64,000 nt of DNA from Haloferax prahovense DSM 18310. GTDB lineage: Archaea; Halobacteriota; Halobacteria; Halobacteriales; Haloferacaceae. This document shows, in pieces, positions 52,660 through 61,127 of this stretch (position 1 is its first letter; each line of letters starts with the position of its first letter). The position numbers and the translations under genes are program-made. The notes under the pieces were generated by a model that saw only the letters and a list, made by a program, of their open reading frames with translations, did not search any database and was not told where the DNA came from. The DNA lies in assembly GCF_000336815.1 (NCBI RefSeq), contig NZ_AOLG01000047.1:18676-82675 (forward strand), in the 5' to 3' direction.

Positions 52660-52859
52660 CAGTTGTCCTCCGACTTGCCGCTCGCGCGGCGGCCGGCCTC
52701 CGTCCACTCGAGGTCGCGGGCCTCGCGGCCGAGGAAGTAGTTCTTCTCGGCCTTCGAGTCCTTGAAGTGGAGGATGGTGCCGTCGGTCTTGACGTACATC
52801 GTGCCCGTGCCGGGCTCGATTTCCTCACCACTGTAGTCGCACGTGCGCTTTTCGACCAT
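52659..52859 (-). CDS. rpl24e: Ribosomal protein L24e (eL24), zinc ligands missing
   Basis: A 66-residue large-subunit protein that forms a bridge toward the small subunit. Fold and key residues are clear: [21 protein letters not shown] and the C-terminal GREARDLEW. The zinc site normally formed by four cysteines is largely gone: only Cys7 remains, and the other positions read Ser10, Lys33 and Ala37. The protein probably folds without zinc. It lies 2 bp after rps28e. Confidence 0.93.
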   Translation of the reverse strand: MVEKRTCDYSGEEIEPGTGTMYVKTDGTILHFKDSKAEKNYFLGREARDLEWTEAGRRASGKSEDN

Positions 52860-52861
52860 TG

Positions 52862-53086
52862 TTACTGCCCTCCGATGGAGTCGGCGTCACGCTGAGTCTC
52901 GCGGAGCTGGAGGATGTCGCCCTCGCGGACGGGACCCAGCACGTTTCGCGTGATGATACGGCCCTGGTTGGAGCCTTCGCGGATGCGGCACTTGACCTGC
53001 ATGGCCTCGCCGTGCATCCCAGTCTTTCCAACGACTTCGATGACTTCGGCAGGCGTCGAGTCGCTGGCTTGTTCGTCCGCGCTCAT
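52862..53086 (-). CDS. rps28e: Ribosomal protein S28e (eS28)
   Basis: A 74-residue OB-fold small-subunit protein close to the mRNA exit channel. It has [21 protein letters not shown], the [18 protein letters not shown] core, and [10 protein letters not shown] near the C-terminus. It lies 6 bp after rpl7ae and 2 bp before rpl24e. Confidence 0.95.
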   Translation of the reverse strand: MSADEQASDSTPAEVIEVVGKTGMHGEAMQVKCRIREGSNQGRIITRNVLGPVREGDILQLRETQRDADSIGGQ

Positions 53087-53092
53087 GGTCGG

Positions 53093-53455
53093 TTATCGAA
53101 GGTCCTCGACCTTAGTCGCGATGTCCTCGACATCGTCGGACGCGTCGCCGGCGTCGACGATGGCGGCCGCGGCACTGCCGACTTCGAGGCCGGCGGCGTG
53201 GCCGATGTCGTCCTGCGTCTCGACGAAGATGAACGGAATGCCCTTCTCGTCGGCGAGTTCGGGCAGGTGCATGACGATCTCCTCGGGGGAGACGTCTTCC
53301 GCGATGAGGACGAGCTGGGCGTTGCCCCGCTCGATGGACTTGGTCGTTTCGTTGGTTCCTTTCTTCACGATACCAGTATCTCGGGCGACCTCGAGCGCCT
53401 CGACGGCGCTGTCAGCGAGGTCGGCCGGTACGTCGAAGTCTACGTAGACAGCCAT
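53093..53455 (-). CDS. rpl7ae: Ribosomal protein L7Ae (eL8)
   Basis: A 120-residue kink-turn-binding protein that is part of the large subunit and also of box C/D and H/ACA guide RNPs and archaeal RNase P. It shows [24 protein letters not shown] and [22 protein letters not shown], given in part, and the [17 protein letters not shown] loop that binds the K-turn. It is the first gene of its operon and has a long leader that may allow autoregulation. Confidence 0.96.
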   Translation of the reverse strand: MAVYVDFDVPADLADSAVEALEVARDTGIVKKGTNETTKSIERGNAQLVLIAEDVSPEEIVMHLPELADEKGIPFIFVETQDDIGHAAGLEVGSAAAAIVDAGDASDDVEDIATKVEDLR

Positions 53456-53608
53456 TGTTGTTCACCTATATCCTGCTCGCGGGCTCGACTCCCTCGCCGG
53501 TATCACACCGGTCGGTCGGTCGCGACCGGTCAACGATTTCCCTACGGCGAGGAGGTTCATCAACCCCGGACAGGCTGTAACCACTCTTTGCTTCGGCCCC
53601 CATAAAAG
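53456..53608 (-). promoter_or_regulatory. Promoter and long leader of the rpl7ae operon
   Basis: A CTTTTATG box on the minus strand (53601-53608) predicts a start near 53578 and a leader of about 120 nt, unusual for a haloarchaeon. The leader contains a box-C-like TTGATGA (53557-53563), a CCGGT/ACCGG hairpin (53500-53514) and repeated CCGACCGA-like units. A kink-turn bound by L7Ae itself is possible but was not demonstrated. The rest of the interval up to 53827 shows no gene. Confidence 0.4.
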
Positions 53609-53827
53609 CGCTTTCAAAATCGTACCGCCGTGCGACGCGTCCGCACGACCCGCGAACACCCGATTTCTCGCCGACCGAAGCGCCCCGGATTCTCGTGTCA
53701 ATTGCTCACACGAAACGCCCGTGGCGGGGTGTGACACCCCACCGAAACCGCTGGCTGAACCGACTGGGGACGAGCGCGCTCGCACCCGACCGAAGAATGT
53801 GAATAGTCGCGCCGGCGTATCACCCCC

Positions 53828-56092
53828 ATGACCGAACTCGGCGACGACCCCGACGTCGAGGCGCTCGCCGCCGCCCGCCGTGCGGAGGCACTGGCGACGA
53901 ACCAGCGACGCCTCCTCGTCCTCGCCGGCGACCGGGACGCCGGCATCGACGCCGCCTTCGACGCGGTCCGCGGGGCCGACGTCCCCGACGACGAGGTGAC
54001 GTTCGTCACCGCCCGCGAGGGCTTTCGCTTCCACCGCGTCGAACCGAAGCGCGCCTCGTCGCTGCTCGGGACGACCCGGACGCTCGTCGTCCTCGACGCC
54101 CACGAGGACTTCTCGGCGAACGCGCTCGGCCGCGTCGCCGGCGCAGTCGACGGCGGCGGCCTGCTCGTCCTGCTCACGCCACCCCTCGACGAGTGGCCCG
54201 CCCGCCGCGATTCCTTCGACGAGCGGTTGGCGGTCCCGCCGTTCTCCGTCGCGGACGTGACCGGGCGCTTCCGCGGCCGACTCGTCTCGACGCTCCGGGA
54301 CCACCCCGGCGTCGCCCTCGTCGACCTCGATTCGGGGACCGTCGAGCGCGACGGCGCGTACCGACAGGGAATCAGTTTCGACGCCGCCCCGCCGCGGATA
54401 CCGAGAGAGAAGAACCGACGGTTCCCGCGGCGCGCCTACGAGAACTGTCTCACCGCCGACCAGTCCGCCGCGCTCGAAGCGCTCGAAGCGCTGGCCGACC
54501 CTGGAAACGCCATCGTCGTGGAGGCCGACCGCGGCCGCGGGAAGTCGAGCGCGGCGGGCCTCGCCGCCGGGAGTCTCGCCGCGGAGGGCGCGGACGTGGT
54601 CGTGACCGCGCCCGGAAAGCGAAACGCCGCCGAGGTGTTCGCCCGCGCGGAGCGACTTCTCTCCGAACTCGGCGCGCTCCGAGGCGGCGGCGCGGACGAC
54701 TTCGACCTCGCGGCCGAGAGCGGCGGTCGCGTCCGCTACGTCCCGCCCACGGAAGCCGGCGCGGCGGCGGCCGACGCCGACGCGCTCGTCGTGGACGAGG
54801 CGGCCGCCCTGCCCGTCAGGCTCCTCGAATCGTTCCTCGCCGCGCCCGCGGTCGCCTTCTGTACGACCGTCCGGGGCTACGAGGGCGCGGGCCGCGGCTT
54901 CGCCGTCCGCTTCCGCGACCGCCTCGACGACGCGGACCGCGAGGTGACCGACGCGCGCCTCGACGACCCGATTCGCTACGCCGCCGGCGACCCCGTCGAG
55001 TCGTGGACGTTCCGCGCGCTCCTCCTCGACGCTCGGCCGCCGGTCGACCAGCTCGTCGCTGACGCGACGCCCGATACCGTCTCCTACCGGACGCTTTCGC
55101 CCGACGACCTGCTGGCTGACGAACACCTGCTCCGCGAAGCGTTCGGCCTGCTCGTCCTCGCGCACTACCGGACCGAACCGGACGACCTCGCCCGACTTCT
55201 CGACGCTCCGAACCTGACGCTCCGGGCGCTCACCCACGAGGGGCGAGTCGTCTCGGTCGCGCTCCTCGCCCGCGAGGGCGGCCTCGACGCCGACACCCGC
55301 CGGCACATGTACGACGGCGGCCGCATCCGCGGGAACATGCTCCCCGACGTGTTCACGAGCCAACTCCGGGACGAAGCGGCCGGCGTCCCCGTCGGCTACC
55401 GCGTGATGCGCATCGCCACCCACCACGCGGTCCGGTCGTCCGGGCTCGGCTCGCGGCTCCTCTCGGAGATACGCGACGAGTTCGCGGGCGACGCGGACTA
55501 CCTCGGCGTCGGCTTCGGCGCGACGCCCGAACTCCTCTCGTTCTGGCGCGACAACGGTTACGGGACGGTCCACCTCTCGACCACCAGAAACGACACCAGC
55601 GGCGAGTACTCGGCGCTCATGATGCACCCCCTGTCGCCCGCCGGCCGCGACCTCCGCGACCGCCACGCGGCGTGGTTCCTCGGCCGCGTCGGCGACGTGC
55701 TCGGCGACGCCCTCTCGGACCTCGACGCCGACGTGGCACGGGCGGCCCTCGCCGCCGTCGACACCGCGTTCTCACCGGACCTCTCCGAGTACGAGTGGCG
55801 CGTCGTCGTGGGCGCGTCCTACGGCCCGGGGCTCTACACGACCGCGCCCGGCGCGTTCCGTCGCCTCGGCCTCGCGCACCTCACGACCCCCGAGCGGGCC
55901 TCGCTCACGCCTCGGGAGGAGCGACTGCTGGTCCGCAAGGTCCTCCAGACCCGGCCGTGGAACGCCGTCGCCGACGAACTCGACTTCCACTCGACCGCGG
56001 GAGCCATGCGCGCGCTCGGCGACGCCTACGAACCGCTCGTGGACGAGTACGGCACCGACGCGGCCCACGAGGAACGCGAGCGATTCCGGTGA
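53828..56092 (+). CDS. tmcA: tRNA(Met) cytidine acetyltransferase TmcA
   Basis: A 754-residue RNA acetyltransferase that makes N4-acetylcytidine using acetyl-CoA and ATP. It has an N-terminal DUF1726 domain (about 1-195), an RNA helicase-like module with Walker A DRGRGKSS (234-241) and VVDEAAALPV, a GNAT module with GYRVMRIATHHAVRSSGLGSRLL (in part), and a C-terminal tRNA-binding region. In archaea substrates include tRNAs and often rRNA. It is divergent from rpl7ae. Confidence 0.94.
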   Translation: MTELGDDPDVEALAAARRAEALATNQRRLLVLAGDRDAGIDAAFDAVRGADVPDDEVTFVTAREGFRFHRVEPKRASSLLGTTRTLVVLDAHEDFSANALGRVAGAVDGGGLLVLLTPPLDEWPARRDSFDERLAVPPFSVADVTGRFRGRLVSTLRDHPGVALVDLDSGTVERDGAYRQGISFDAAPPRIPREKNRRFPRRAYENCLTADQSAALEALEALADPGNAIVVEADRGRGKSSAAGLAAGSLAAEGADVVVTAPGKRNAAEVFARAERLLSELGALRGGGADDFDLAAESGGRVRYVPPTEAGAAAADADALVVDEAAALPVRLLESFLAAPAVAFCTTVRGYEGAGRGFAVRFRDRLDDADREVTDARLDDPIRYAAGDPVESWTFRALLLDARPPVDQLVADATPDTVSYRTLSPDDLLADEHLLREAFGLLVLAHYRTEPDDLARLLDAPNLTLRALTHEGRVVSVALLAREGGLDADTRRHMYDGGRIRGNMLPDVFTSQLRDEAAGVPVGYRVMRIATHHAVRSSGLGSRLLSEIRDEFAGDADYLGVGFGATPELLSFWRDNGYGTVHLSTTRNDTSGEYSALMMHPLSPAGRDLRDRHAAWFLGRVGDVLGDALSDLDADVARAALAAVDTAFSPDLSEYEWRVVVGASYGPGLYTTAPGAFRRLGLAHLTTPERASLTPREERLLVRKVLQTRPWNAVADELDFHSTAGAMRALGDAYEPLVDEYGTDAAHEERERFR

Positions 56093-56175
56093 GCGCGAGG
56101 CGCGCGGCGGGCGGAGAGACGGCTGGGCCGCGACTCGCCGACACACCGATAGTCGTCGGCGCCGACGCTCCCCGT

Positions 56176-56340
56176 ATGGCCGACTGTAGCGAACCCGACT
56201 GCGAGAACGTCGCGGCGGTCAGGCTCTACGTGCCGTGGGACGCCGACAGAGACGTCTGTACGGCCCACGCGAGGGCGCTCGTTCAGCAGGACGGCGTCGT
56301 CGCCGAACCCCTCGACGGGGCCGAAGACGACTGGGCGTAG
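56176..56340 (+). CDS. Small conserved haloarchaeal Cys protein
   Basis: A 54-residue protein with three cysteines in CSEPDCENVA and VCTAHARALV, plus a histidine that could complete a metal site (C-x4-C, C-x2-H). It probably binds one zinc ion, like many haloarchaeal microproteins. No function is known. It lies 83 bp after tmcA on the same strand and may be co-transcribed. The start is the ATG just before ADCSEP. Confidence 0.72.
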   Translation: MADCSEPDCENVAAVRLYVPWDADRDVCTAHARALVQQDGVVAEPLDGAEDDWA

Positions 56341-56438
56341 CACGGTCGGTCGCGAGCGGGGCAGTCGCACCCCGACGCGTCGCTGGCCGGAGAAGACAGC
56401 GCGCAGAAATTCAGGGTCGGAGTGGGGCCGGTCTGCGC

Positions 56439-57173
56439 TCACCGGAGCGAGACGGCCATCATCACTTCGTCGACGTAGTCGCCGTCTATCTTGTAGTGGG
56501 CGTCGCGGACGGCTTCGGTCTCCCAGCCGTGGCCTTCGAGGAACGCGATTGCCTCCTCGTTGGTCGCCGGAACGCTGTTGTAGAGCTTCTCGAAGCCGCG
56601 CTCCCGAGCCCAGTCGACGCCGCGGTCGAGGAGCTTGCTCCCGATGCCGTGGCCGCGGAACTCCGGCCGCGTGCCGACCGTCAGGACGGCGGTGTGGCTC
56701 AGCTTCTCCGCCTCGGGCAGGTCGAGGTGAACCCAGCCGGCGAGTTCGTCGCCGACGGTGGCGACGAACACCATCCGAGAACTGACCTCGTTGTGTCGGA
56801 GGACGACCTCCTCGTGGTCGAGTAGGTCGGCGACCGTCTCGGCCTCGATGTACCGGCCCTCGTCGGCGACCTCGTGAATGGCGTCGACGAGGCTCTCCAA
56901 GTCGACGTTCTGGGCCATCCGAATCGTCACGTCGAGGTCGCCGAGTTCGACCGTCTCCGCCTCGCCGGGCGCGTAGGCCACCTCCACGTGGTTGCCGACC
57001 TTCCGGATGTAGCCGTCCCGTCGCAGAACCGTCAGGTGCGCCCCCAGCGCCGCCGGTTCGAAGTTGAGCGCCCGCCGAACCTCGTCCTCGCGGACGGTCC
57101 CGTGCCGCTCGATGTACTCGTAGATGTCCTTGCGGTCTTTGTGTCCGAAGTTGAGACTGTCAGTTACTTCCAT
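56439..57173 (-). CDS. Winged-helix / GNAT acetyltransferase fusion protein (paralogue)
   Basis: A 244-residue protein with an N-terminal HTH (about 10-72; KDRKDIYEYIERHGTVREDEV and LGAHLTVLRRDGYIRKVG) and a C-terminal GNAT domain (about 82-244; acetyl-CoA loop FRGHGIGSKLL, then GVDWARERGFEKLYNSVP). It matches the protein at 4705-5436 along nearly its full length. The start at 57173 is preferred because the AATTATAAAT box (57194-57203) is then 21-30 bp upstream; an ATG at 57182 would be too close. The substrate is unknown. Confidence 0.85.
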   Translation of the reverse strand: MEVTDSLNFGHKDRKDIYEYIERHGTVREDEVRRALNFEPAALGAHLTVLRRDGYIRKVGNHVEVAYAPGEAETVELGDLDVTIRMAQNVDLESLVDAIHEVADEGRYIEAETVADLLDHEEVVLRHNEVSSRMVFVATVGDELAGWVHLDLPEAEKLSHTAVLTVGTRPEFRGHGIGSKLLDRGVDWARERGFEKLYNSVPATNEEAIAFLEGHGWETEAVRDAHYKIDGDYVDEVMMAVSLR

Positions 57174-57193
57174 GGTACACAATCACACTCATG

Positions 57194-57203
57194 ATTTATA
57201 ATT
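57194..57203 (-). promoter_or_regulatory. TATA-like promoter of the second HTH-GNAT gene
   Basis: AATTATAAAT on the minus strand lies 21-30 bp before the ATG at 57173 and only 12-21 bp before the alternative ATG at 57182. It therefore helps to decide the start. Confidence 0.6.
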
Positions 57204-57270
57204 GTTGTTCGTGCCAGACCCGGCGACAGTCGGTGGAGCCGACGGGTGAATCGGGGTCCGTGCGCCGACT

Positions 57271-57711
57271 TCAGCGCCTCTCGGGGACACAGGTCAGCAG
57301 TTGGGCGGTGTCGAGCACGTCGTGGGTCCGCAGCAGGACTTCGGCTGCTTCGCGGACCGTGAAGTCCGCGTCGAGGTCGACCCCGTAGCACCGGGCGTAC
57401 ATGTCGAGCCAGTCGTTCATCGCCCGGTGGAGGAGTTCGAACTCCTCGCCGGTGAAGGAGACTTGCCGGTCGCCCGTCCGCGCGCTGACGTAGAGCGAGA
57501 CCGCCGGGCCGACGCCGTCGCGGGCGCATTCGAGCGCGCGTTGGTCCGCGGCCGACGGCGGCGGCGGGTCGAACGACTCCCGCGCTTCTCGCGCCTCGGC
57601 GGCGAGGGCTCTGGCGCGCTCCCCGAACCGGACGTCTTCGGGGTGTCGCTCCTCGGCACCGCGACCGTCGGCGACGGCGCGGGACTTCGATTGAGCCACG
57701 TCGCGACTCAT
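57271..57711 (-). CDS. Hypothetical protein at the end of the etf operon
   Basis: A 146-residue soluble protein that I do not recognise. The first 60 residues are charged with Ala/Glu/Arg-rich helices and a poly-Pro stretch. The C-terminal part (about 70-140) contains SLYVSARTGDRQVSFTGEEFELLHRAM, shown in part, then WLDMYARCYGVDLDADFTVREAAEVLL. It lies 13 bp after the fixC-fixX fusion gene on the same strand and is likely co-transcribed, so it may serve the same electron-transfer complex. Confidence 0.65.
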   Translation of the reverse strand: MSRDVAQSKSRAVADGRGAEERHPEDVRFGERARALAAEAREARESFDPPPPSAADQRALECARDGVGPAVSLYVSARTGDRQVSFTGEEFELLHRAMNDWLDMYARCYGVDLDADFTVREAAEVLLRTHDVLDTAQLLTCVPERR

Positions 57712-57724
57712 CGTCTCACCCCCG

Positions 57725-59389
57725 TCACCCCCACTTGAACTCGACGCCCTTGTCGCCGCGTGGGTGGGTCCACTCGGTGTCGGCGACGACGGCGCAGGTG
57801 CCGCACTCGACGCAGGGCTGGGTGTCGAGGCTGACGACGCGCTCCTCCGAGCCGTTGGTTCGGACGACTTCCTCACGGTAACAGCCGCCGCCGAAGTCGA
57901 CCGCCGAGACGGGACAGGCCGCCACCGCAGCCCCGCTGGCCTCGTAGGACTCGTCGCGGAGCGTGATGTGCGGGTTGCCGATGTCGGTGTCGTAGGTCAA
58001 CCCGCCGATGCGGGCTTCGAGGTCCGGCGGCGTCACCGAGCTCTGGTCACGGACCCGCGTCCCCAACTCCTCGGCGATGACCGTCGGGAGCGTGACGTAG
58101 GGCGTCCGCGTGTCCGGCATCAGCGCCGACAGCGTCGGGACGTTGTAGAGGCGTTCGAGCCGCCCCGAGAGCGCGCGGATGCCGGCGCGCCCGACCGCCG
58201 AGGTGAGCACGGTGTCGACCACGTCGGTCACGCCGTCGTCCTCGGCGACGCCGCGGAGCAGTTCGTAGCCGCGGGGCCGGAGCTTCTTCATCACGCCCTC
58301 GCTCCGGAGCTTGCGGGCGTAGCGAGTCCCCGCTTTTTCGGGCTCGTTGCGCGATTTAGCCTGCGCGTACGACTCCGCGGCGAGCGCCCCGGCGGTGACG
58401 GCGTGGTTCATGCCCTTGATTATCGGCCCCTGCGCCTGCATCTGGCCGGCCGCGTCGCCGACGAGGAGCAGGCGGCCGAAGTGCGGTTCGCGCAGGGCGA
58501 CCTTCTTCGAGTCGGGTACGAGTTTCGCACTGTACTCCAGTTCCGTGTAGTCGTCGCCGAGCCACTGCGCGAGAAGCGGGTGAGTCAGGAGGGCGTCGAG
58601 GAGCTGGTGCGGTTCGGCCTCCTCCGCGACGAGGCTGTCGAGATGGAACACCGTCCCGAGCGACAGCGTGTCGCGGTTTGTGTAGAGGAAGCCGCCGCCT
58701 CGGACGCCCTCGAAGAGGTCGCCAGAAAACAGGTGTGCCGCGCCCTCGTCGTCCGCCACGTCGAACCGGTCGGCGATGGCGTCTTCCGGCATGTCGACGA
58801 CGGCCTTGACGCCCTGGAACCACTCGTCGGGCTCGTCCCAGTCCATCAGGCCCGCGTCGCGGGCGAGTTCGGAGTTCACCCCGTCGGCCGCGACGATGAT
58901 GTCGGCGGTTATCGGGTCGAGTTCGTCCAGCGTGACGCCGACGATGCGGCCCTCCTCGCGGAGCAGGCCGTTGACGTGGACGCCCGTCAGGAGGCCGCCG
59001 CCCGTCTCGCGGGTCCGTTCGTGGACGCGGTCTTCGAGCCACGAGTCCATCTTTCGCCGGAGGACGGAGTCGGACCACTCGGTGTCGTGCTCGTGGAGGT
59101 CCGTGAGGTCGAACGACTCGACCTTGTCGCCGGCGATGTTGTGGATGCGGTACTTCGTGATGGGCCGCTCGGCGGCCGCCTCTCGGAACCCCGGAAAGAG
59201 GTCGTCGATAGTGTACGGCGCGGACTCCTCGGCGTAGATGAGCCCGCCCGAGACGTTCTTCGACCCGGCCTCGACGCCGCGTTCGAGGACGAGCGTCTCG
59301 ATGCCGTAGTTGGCGAACGTCGCGGCCGCCGCCGCGCCGCCGGGTCCGGCCCCGACGACGAGCGCTTCGTAGTGTTCGTAGTCGCTCAT
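57725..59389 (-). CDS. fixC: FixC-FixX fusion (ETF:quinone oxidoreductase-like)
   Basis: A 554-residue flavoprotein with an FAD-binding Rossmann motif VVGAGPGGAAAA, NVSGGLIYAEES, the VAADGVNSELAR segment, GDAAGQMQAQGPIIKGMNHAV (in part), and a fused C-terminal ferredoxin-like FixX domain (about 470-554) with AACPVSAVDF, then QPCVECGTC and WTHPRGDKGVEFKWG. It would pass electrons from EtfAB to membrane menaquinone. In most organisms FixC and FixX are separate; here they form one chain. The start overlaps the etfA stop (ATGA). Confidence 0.9.
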   Translation of the reverse strand: MSDYEHYEALVVGAGPGGAAAAATFANYGIETLVLERGVEAGSKNVSGGLIYAEESAPYTIDDLFPGFREAAAERPITKYRIHNIAGDKVESFDLTDLHEHDTEWSDSVLRRKMDSWLEDRVHERTRETGGGLLTGVHVNGLLREEGRIVGVTLDELDPITADIIVAADGVNSELARDAGLMDWDEPDEWFQGVKAVVDMPEDAIADRFDVADDEGAAHLFSGDLFEGVRGGGFLYTNRDTLSLGTVFHLDSLVAEEAEPHQLLDALLTHPLLAQWLGDDYTELEYSAKLVPDSKKVALREPHFGRLLLVGDAAGQMQAQGPIIKGMNHAVTAGALAAESYAQAKSRNEPEKAGTRYARKLRSEGVMKKLRPRGYELLRGVAEDDGVTDVVDTVLTSAVGRAGIRALSGRLERLYNVPTLSALMPDTRTPYVTLPTVIAEELGTRVRDQSSVTPPDLEARIGGLTYDTDIGNPHITLRDESYEASGAAVAACPVSAVDFGGGCYREEVVRTNGSEERVVSLDTQPCVECGTCAVVADTEWTHPRGDKGVEFKWG

Positions 59390-61125
59390 CGTGACTCACC
59401 TCGGTCGTCCGCTACCGAACCGCTGTCGGGCGTTTCGCCCGACGTAGCCGATGTCGTGTTCCCTCCGTCGCTCGCCACCGCCGCCTCGAACCGGCCCTCC
59501 TTGAGCGCCGTCGTCAGCCGCGGCAGCACCTCGAAGAGGTCGCCCTCGATGAAGTAGTCCGAGAAGTCGCGGATGCGGGCGTCGGGGTCGGTGTTGACCG
59601 CGACGATGGTGTCGGACTCGTCCATGCCGACCTTGTGCTGGATCGCGCCGGAGATGCCCGCCGCGACGTAGAGCTTCGGCGCGACGACCTGTCCGGTCTC
59701 GCCGATCTGTCTGTCCTCGTGGGTGTACTGCTCGACGTGGCCGTCGAAGTTGAACGACCCCGTGACGATGCCGCGGGTGACGCCAACCTCGGCGTCCTCG
59801 AACTGGTCGGCGAGGTCCAAGGCGAGTTCGATGCCCTTCGTCGGGTCGTCGCCGATGCCGCGGCCGACCGCGACGACGACGTCGTGGCCGGTCAGGTCGA
59901 TACCCTCGTCGAGCTGGTCGAAGTCGGTGACGGTGACGCGGAACCAGTCGTCGTCGAGCGGGGCGTCGTGTTCGACCACGAGGCCCTCGCGCTCGGCGTC
60001 GGGTTCGGGCAGGTCGAAGCTCCCCGGGATGACCGACGCGCCCTGCGGGTGAAACTCCCGCGTCGGGTTGTCGATACAGAGAATCGTCGAGTACTCGAAG
60101 CCGGAGAAGTCCGGGCGCTTCATGTGCAGGACGCGCTGGAACTCCTTTTTCTCGCCGGCGACGCCGGTCTTGACCGGGTTCGAGATGACCTCCTCCGTGA
60201 TGTAGAGCCCCGAGCAGTCGCTGGCGAGGCCGGAGTCGAGTTCGGCCTGCACGAGCGCCGAGAGGTCCCGACCGTTGTTCGTCGCCGGGAACAGCACGTA
60301 CCGCGGCTTGTCGTAGTCGCGCCACGGCTCGTCGCGGCCGCCTTCGACCTCGAAGTTATCGTGGGTGGCCCCCGCGCGGGCCATGTCGCAGAATATCTCG
60401 GTGTACGGCTTGTGCTGGAAGCGTTCGAGCCGGGCGTCCTCGCGGACGACGACCACGTCCGCGCCGTAGGCGATGACGTCCTCGACGTGCTTCGACACGT
60501 CGGAGCCGATGAGGACCGCGACGACCCGCTCGTCGGTCGTGTAGTCGTCGTTGTAGGTGTCCATTAGGTCGCGGGCCTTGCCGAGCATCTCCTTGGACAC
60601 GTCCACGAGTTCGCCCGCCTGCGTCTCGCAGTAGACCCACATGTCGCGGTAGGTCCCCCCGTGGAGCGACCGGACGTGCCGCTTGTCCCGGGTCGGATGG
60701 TCGAGGTCCGGGTGGCGCTCCTCGGGCGTCCGGTCATCCACCTCGATTTCCGTGTCCTCCTCGTCGCTTCCCTTCACGGAGTCGATGCGGCTTCTGATGA
60801 GCCGCTTCACCGGGTCGCGGTCCTCGCCGGCTTCCTCGCGTTCGAGGAGGGATTCGAGGTCCGAGACCTCCTCGACGCTCTGGAGGGCGTTTCCGACCTC
60901 CGCGGTGCTCATCGACGCGAGGTCCATCTCGTCGGCGTCGGCCGGTTCTTCGTCGTCCTCGGAGAACTTCTCGATGCGGCTCTCGATGAGGGCGATGGCC
61001 GGCGCGCGGTTCTGTCCGCGGTGTTCCACCTGTAGAATCTCCTCTAACTCGCCGAGGTCGTCGATGTCCTTGATGGCCGGGCCGAGCTCCGAAATCTCGT
61101 AGTCGCCGGGGTCGAAGTCGGTCAC
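59386..61125 (-). CDS. etfA: Electron transfer flavoprotein alpha subunit with N-terminal repeat domain
   Basis: A 579-residue EtfA. The canonical part covers about 155-560: an N-terminal domain (VVAVLIGSDVSKHVEDVIAYGADVV in part) and the FAD-binding C-terminal domain with GETGQVVAPKLYVAAGISGAIQH (in part), GMDESDTIVAVN and FIEGDLFEVLP. Residues 10-53 and 73-116 are two copies of a helical repeat joined and followed by acidic linkers, an extension absent from typical EtfA. The start is GTG at 61125, 2 bp after the etfB stop. Electrons probably go to the fused FixC-FixX protein. Confidence 0.9.
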   Translation of the reverse strand: MTDFDPGDYEISELGPAIKDIDDLGELEEILQVEHRGQNRAPAIALIESRIEKFSEDDEEPADADEMDLASMSTAEVGNALQSVEEVSDLESLLEREEAGEDRDPVKRLIRSRIDSVKGSDEEDTEIEVDDRTPEERHPDLDHPTRDKRHVRSLHGGTYRDMWVYCETQAGELVDVSKEMLGKARDLMDTYNDDYTTDERVVAVLIGSDVSKHVEDVIAYGADVVVVREDARLERFQHKPYTEIFCDMARAGATHDNFEVEGGRDEPWRDYDKPRYVLFPATNNGRDLSALVQAELDSGLASDCSGLYITEEVISNPVKTGVAGEKKEFQRVLHMKRPDFSGFEYSTILCIDNPTREFHPQGASVIPGSFDLPEPDAEREGLVVEHDAPLDDDWFRVTVTDFDQLDEGIDLTGHDVVVAVGRGIGDDPTKGIELALDLADQFEDAEVGVTRGIVTGSFNFDGHVEQYTHEDRQIGETGQVVAPKLYVAAGISGAIQHKVGMDESDTIVAVNTDPDARIRDFSDYFIEGDLFEVLPRLTTALKEGRFEAAVASDGGNTTSATSGETPDSGSVADDRGESR

Positions 61126-61127
61126 GT

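Noticed and set aside
53462..55666. A 734-codon minus-strand frame across tmcA
   Set aside because: It lies opposite tmcA, which has all family motifs; the antisense translation shows only repetitive acidic/basic composition.
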